Positions 14,827 to 15,415 of a stretch of DNA of 15,415 nucleotides are shown one piece after another. This DNA comes from JBKEDH01 sp047975295 (GTDB taxonomy: Bacteria > Bacteroidota > Bacteroidia > Flavobacteriales > Flavobacteriaceae), in assembly GCA_047975295.1 (NCBI GenBank), contig JBKEDH010000117.1:1-15415 (forward strand), read 5' to 3'. A program made the translations under genes and the position numbers. The notes beneath the pieces are model-generated. The model ran no database searches and was not told the DNA's origin. It saw only the letters and a program-made list of their open reading frames with translations. Within the stretch, counting starts at the first letter, position 1. Each line of letters opens with the position of its first letter.

Positions 14827-15415
14827 TTACTTTAACTCAAGTGTTTTACCCATATATACAAGTCTGTAGCCTTTATCTACATTTTCAATAGCTTTATTGT
14901 AAGACGATATAATTTCGTAAACACCCCGTCTATCCTTCACCATTAACGGCACAATGGTATCATCGCTATTTATTTGTTCTATCAAGATTTCGTAATGTGC
15001 CCGATCTTTAATTTCAATCTCATTTATTTTTGGATACTGCCTTGCTACTTTGGTAAGCAAATCGTAGTCTATAGTTTGCGAGAATAACCCTTCTTTGGGT
15101 ATGGTTTCTCCATTGCTAAGCTCGTCTGCGGTAATCAACCTAAATGTACCGTTTTCTCCGAATTGTTTGCTAAATTTACTAATGGCATATTTATTAATAT
15201 CGGCACTACCGGTCAAGGCCATTAAAAACCCTATATCCGACAATTCAATATTATCACTTAGGGTTTCAGAATAAATATCGGTATTAATAGCTTCCAACCC
15301 ACGTTCTTGGGCCAATTGTATATTTTTATGGTTGCTATCTATCAACACAACATGGCGGCCATTATCGACCAAATATTTACCTAATAATAGCGATCCTGTC
15401 GATGCCCGTACAAGT
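14827..15415 (-). CDS. C-terminal RCK/TrkA part of a putative Na+/H+ antiporter (partial)
   Basis: The last 195 residues of a longer protein whose N-terminus lies beyond the right edge. The frame stays open to base 15415 (LVRASTGSLLLGKYLVDNG), so the apparent start at TTG 15372 is not real. The visible part is a TrkA-N-like Rossmann domain with GRHVVLIDSNHKN (beta-strand ending in the nucleotide-ribose Asp), INTDIYSETLSD and FLMALTGSADINKYAISKF, followed by a small C-terminal domain of about 75 residues (from about IDYDLLTKVAR to RLVYMGKTLELK). In Flavobacteriaceae this tail is typical, from memory, of CPA1-type cation/proton antiporters, where the RCK domain gates the membrane part by nucleotide binding. 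A Trk/Kef potassium system is the main alternative. No membrane segment is visible here. Confidence 0.8.
   Translation of the reverse strand, partial: LVRASTGSLLLGKYLVDNGRHVVLIDSNHKNIQLAQERGLEAINTDIYSETLSDNIELSDIGFLMALTGSADINKYAISKFSKQFGENGTFRLITADELSNGETIPKEGLFSQTIDYDLLTKVARQYPKINEIEIKDRAHYEILIEQINSDDTIVPLMVKDRRGVYEIISSYNKAIENVDKGYRLVYMGKTLELK

Noticed and set aside
15370..15372. TTG as the start of a complete 181-residue protein
   Set aside because: The frame remains open to the window edge with good RCK-like sequence (TGSLLLGKYLVDNG), so this is an internal Leu codon of a truncated gene.
1..15415. Mobile elements, CRISPR, tRNA/rRNA, riboswitches, toxin-antitoxin or defence genes
   Set aside because: No transposase, integrase, repeat-spacer pattern, cloverleaf or long structured leader was seen by eye; gene content is housekeeping and storage metabolism plus exported proteins.

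Overview
The window looks like ordinary chromosomal DNA from a member of the Bacteroidota, most likely a Flavobacteriaceae-type marine or environmental bacterium. The grounds are the AT-rich, A-tract-rich intergenic DNA, the near absence of Shine-Dalgarno sequences, several matches to the Bacteroidota promoter box TAnnTTTG, and protein families typical of that phylum: a DUF2116-like zinc-ribbon protein, a secreted MG2/TonB-plug protein without a barrel, and a cation/proton antiporter with an RCK tail. I see no rRNA, tRNA, CRISPR array, insertion sequence, integrase or phage gene, and no gene-free stretch longer than about 170 bases.

Left part (1-543): the last codons of a possible upstream gene, then a small zinc-ribbon gene on the + strand that converges on the glycogen cluster.

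Centre-left (544-9621, all on the minus strand, so read right to left): lepA (elongation factor 4), then glgA, glgC, glgB and a cytoplasmic GH31 alpha-glucosidase. glgA-glgC-glgB are separated by only 2 and 3 bases and the GH31 gene follows after 143 bases. GlgC makes ADP-glucose from glucose-1-phosphate and ATP, GlgA polymerises it into alpha-1,4-glucan, GlgB adds alpha-1,6 branches, and the GH31 enzyme can hydrolyse alpha-glucosidic ends. Together they form a compact glycogen storage and turnover unit. No phosphorylase (glgP) or debranching enzyme (glgX) lies in the window. GlgC carries motifs of the cyanobacterial/plant type rather than the enterobacterial type.

Centre-right (9791-14808, + strand, divergent from lepA): a secreted 811-residue protein with alpha-2-macroglobulin-like domains and a TonB-receptor plug domain but no beta-barrel; dusB (tRNA-dihydrouridine synthase), for which a GTG start with a promoter box just upstream fits better than the first ATG; and a secreted 471-residue protein of unknown function, probably an alpha/alpha-barrel, preceded by an excellent Bacteroidota promoter.

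Right edge (14827-15415, minus strand): the C-terminal RCK/TrkA part of a putative Na+/H+ antiporter whose membrane domain lies outside the window.

Most of the window is housekeeping and central storage metabolism. I do not see convincing evidence of a wholly new multi-gene system. The points most worth a second look are the barrel-less plug protein, with homopolymeric T tracts in its upstream region and signal-peptide codons, and the uncharacterised secreted protein at 13393-14808.
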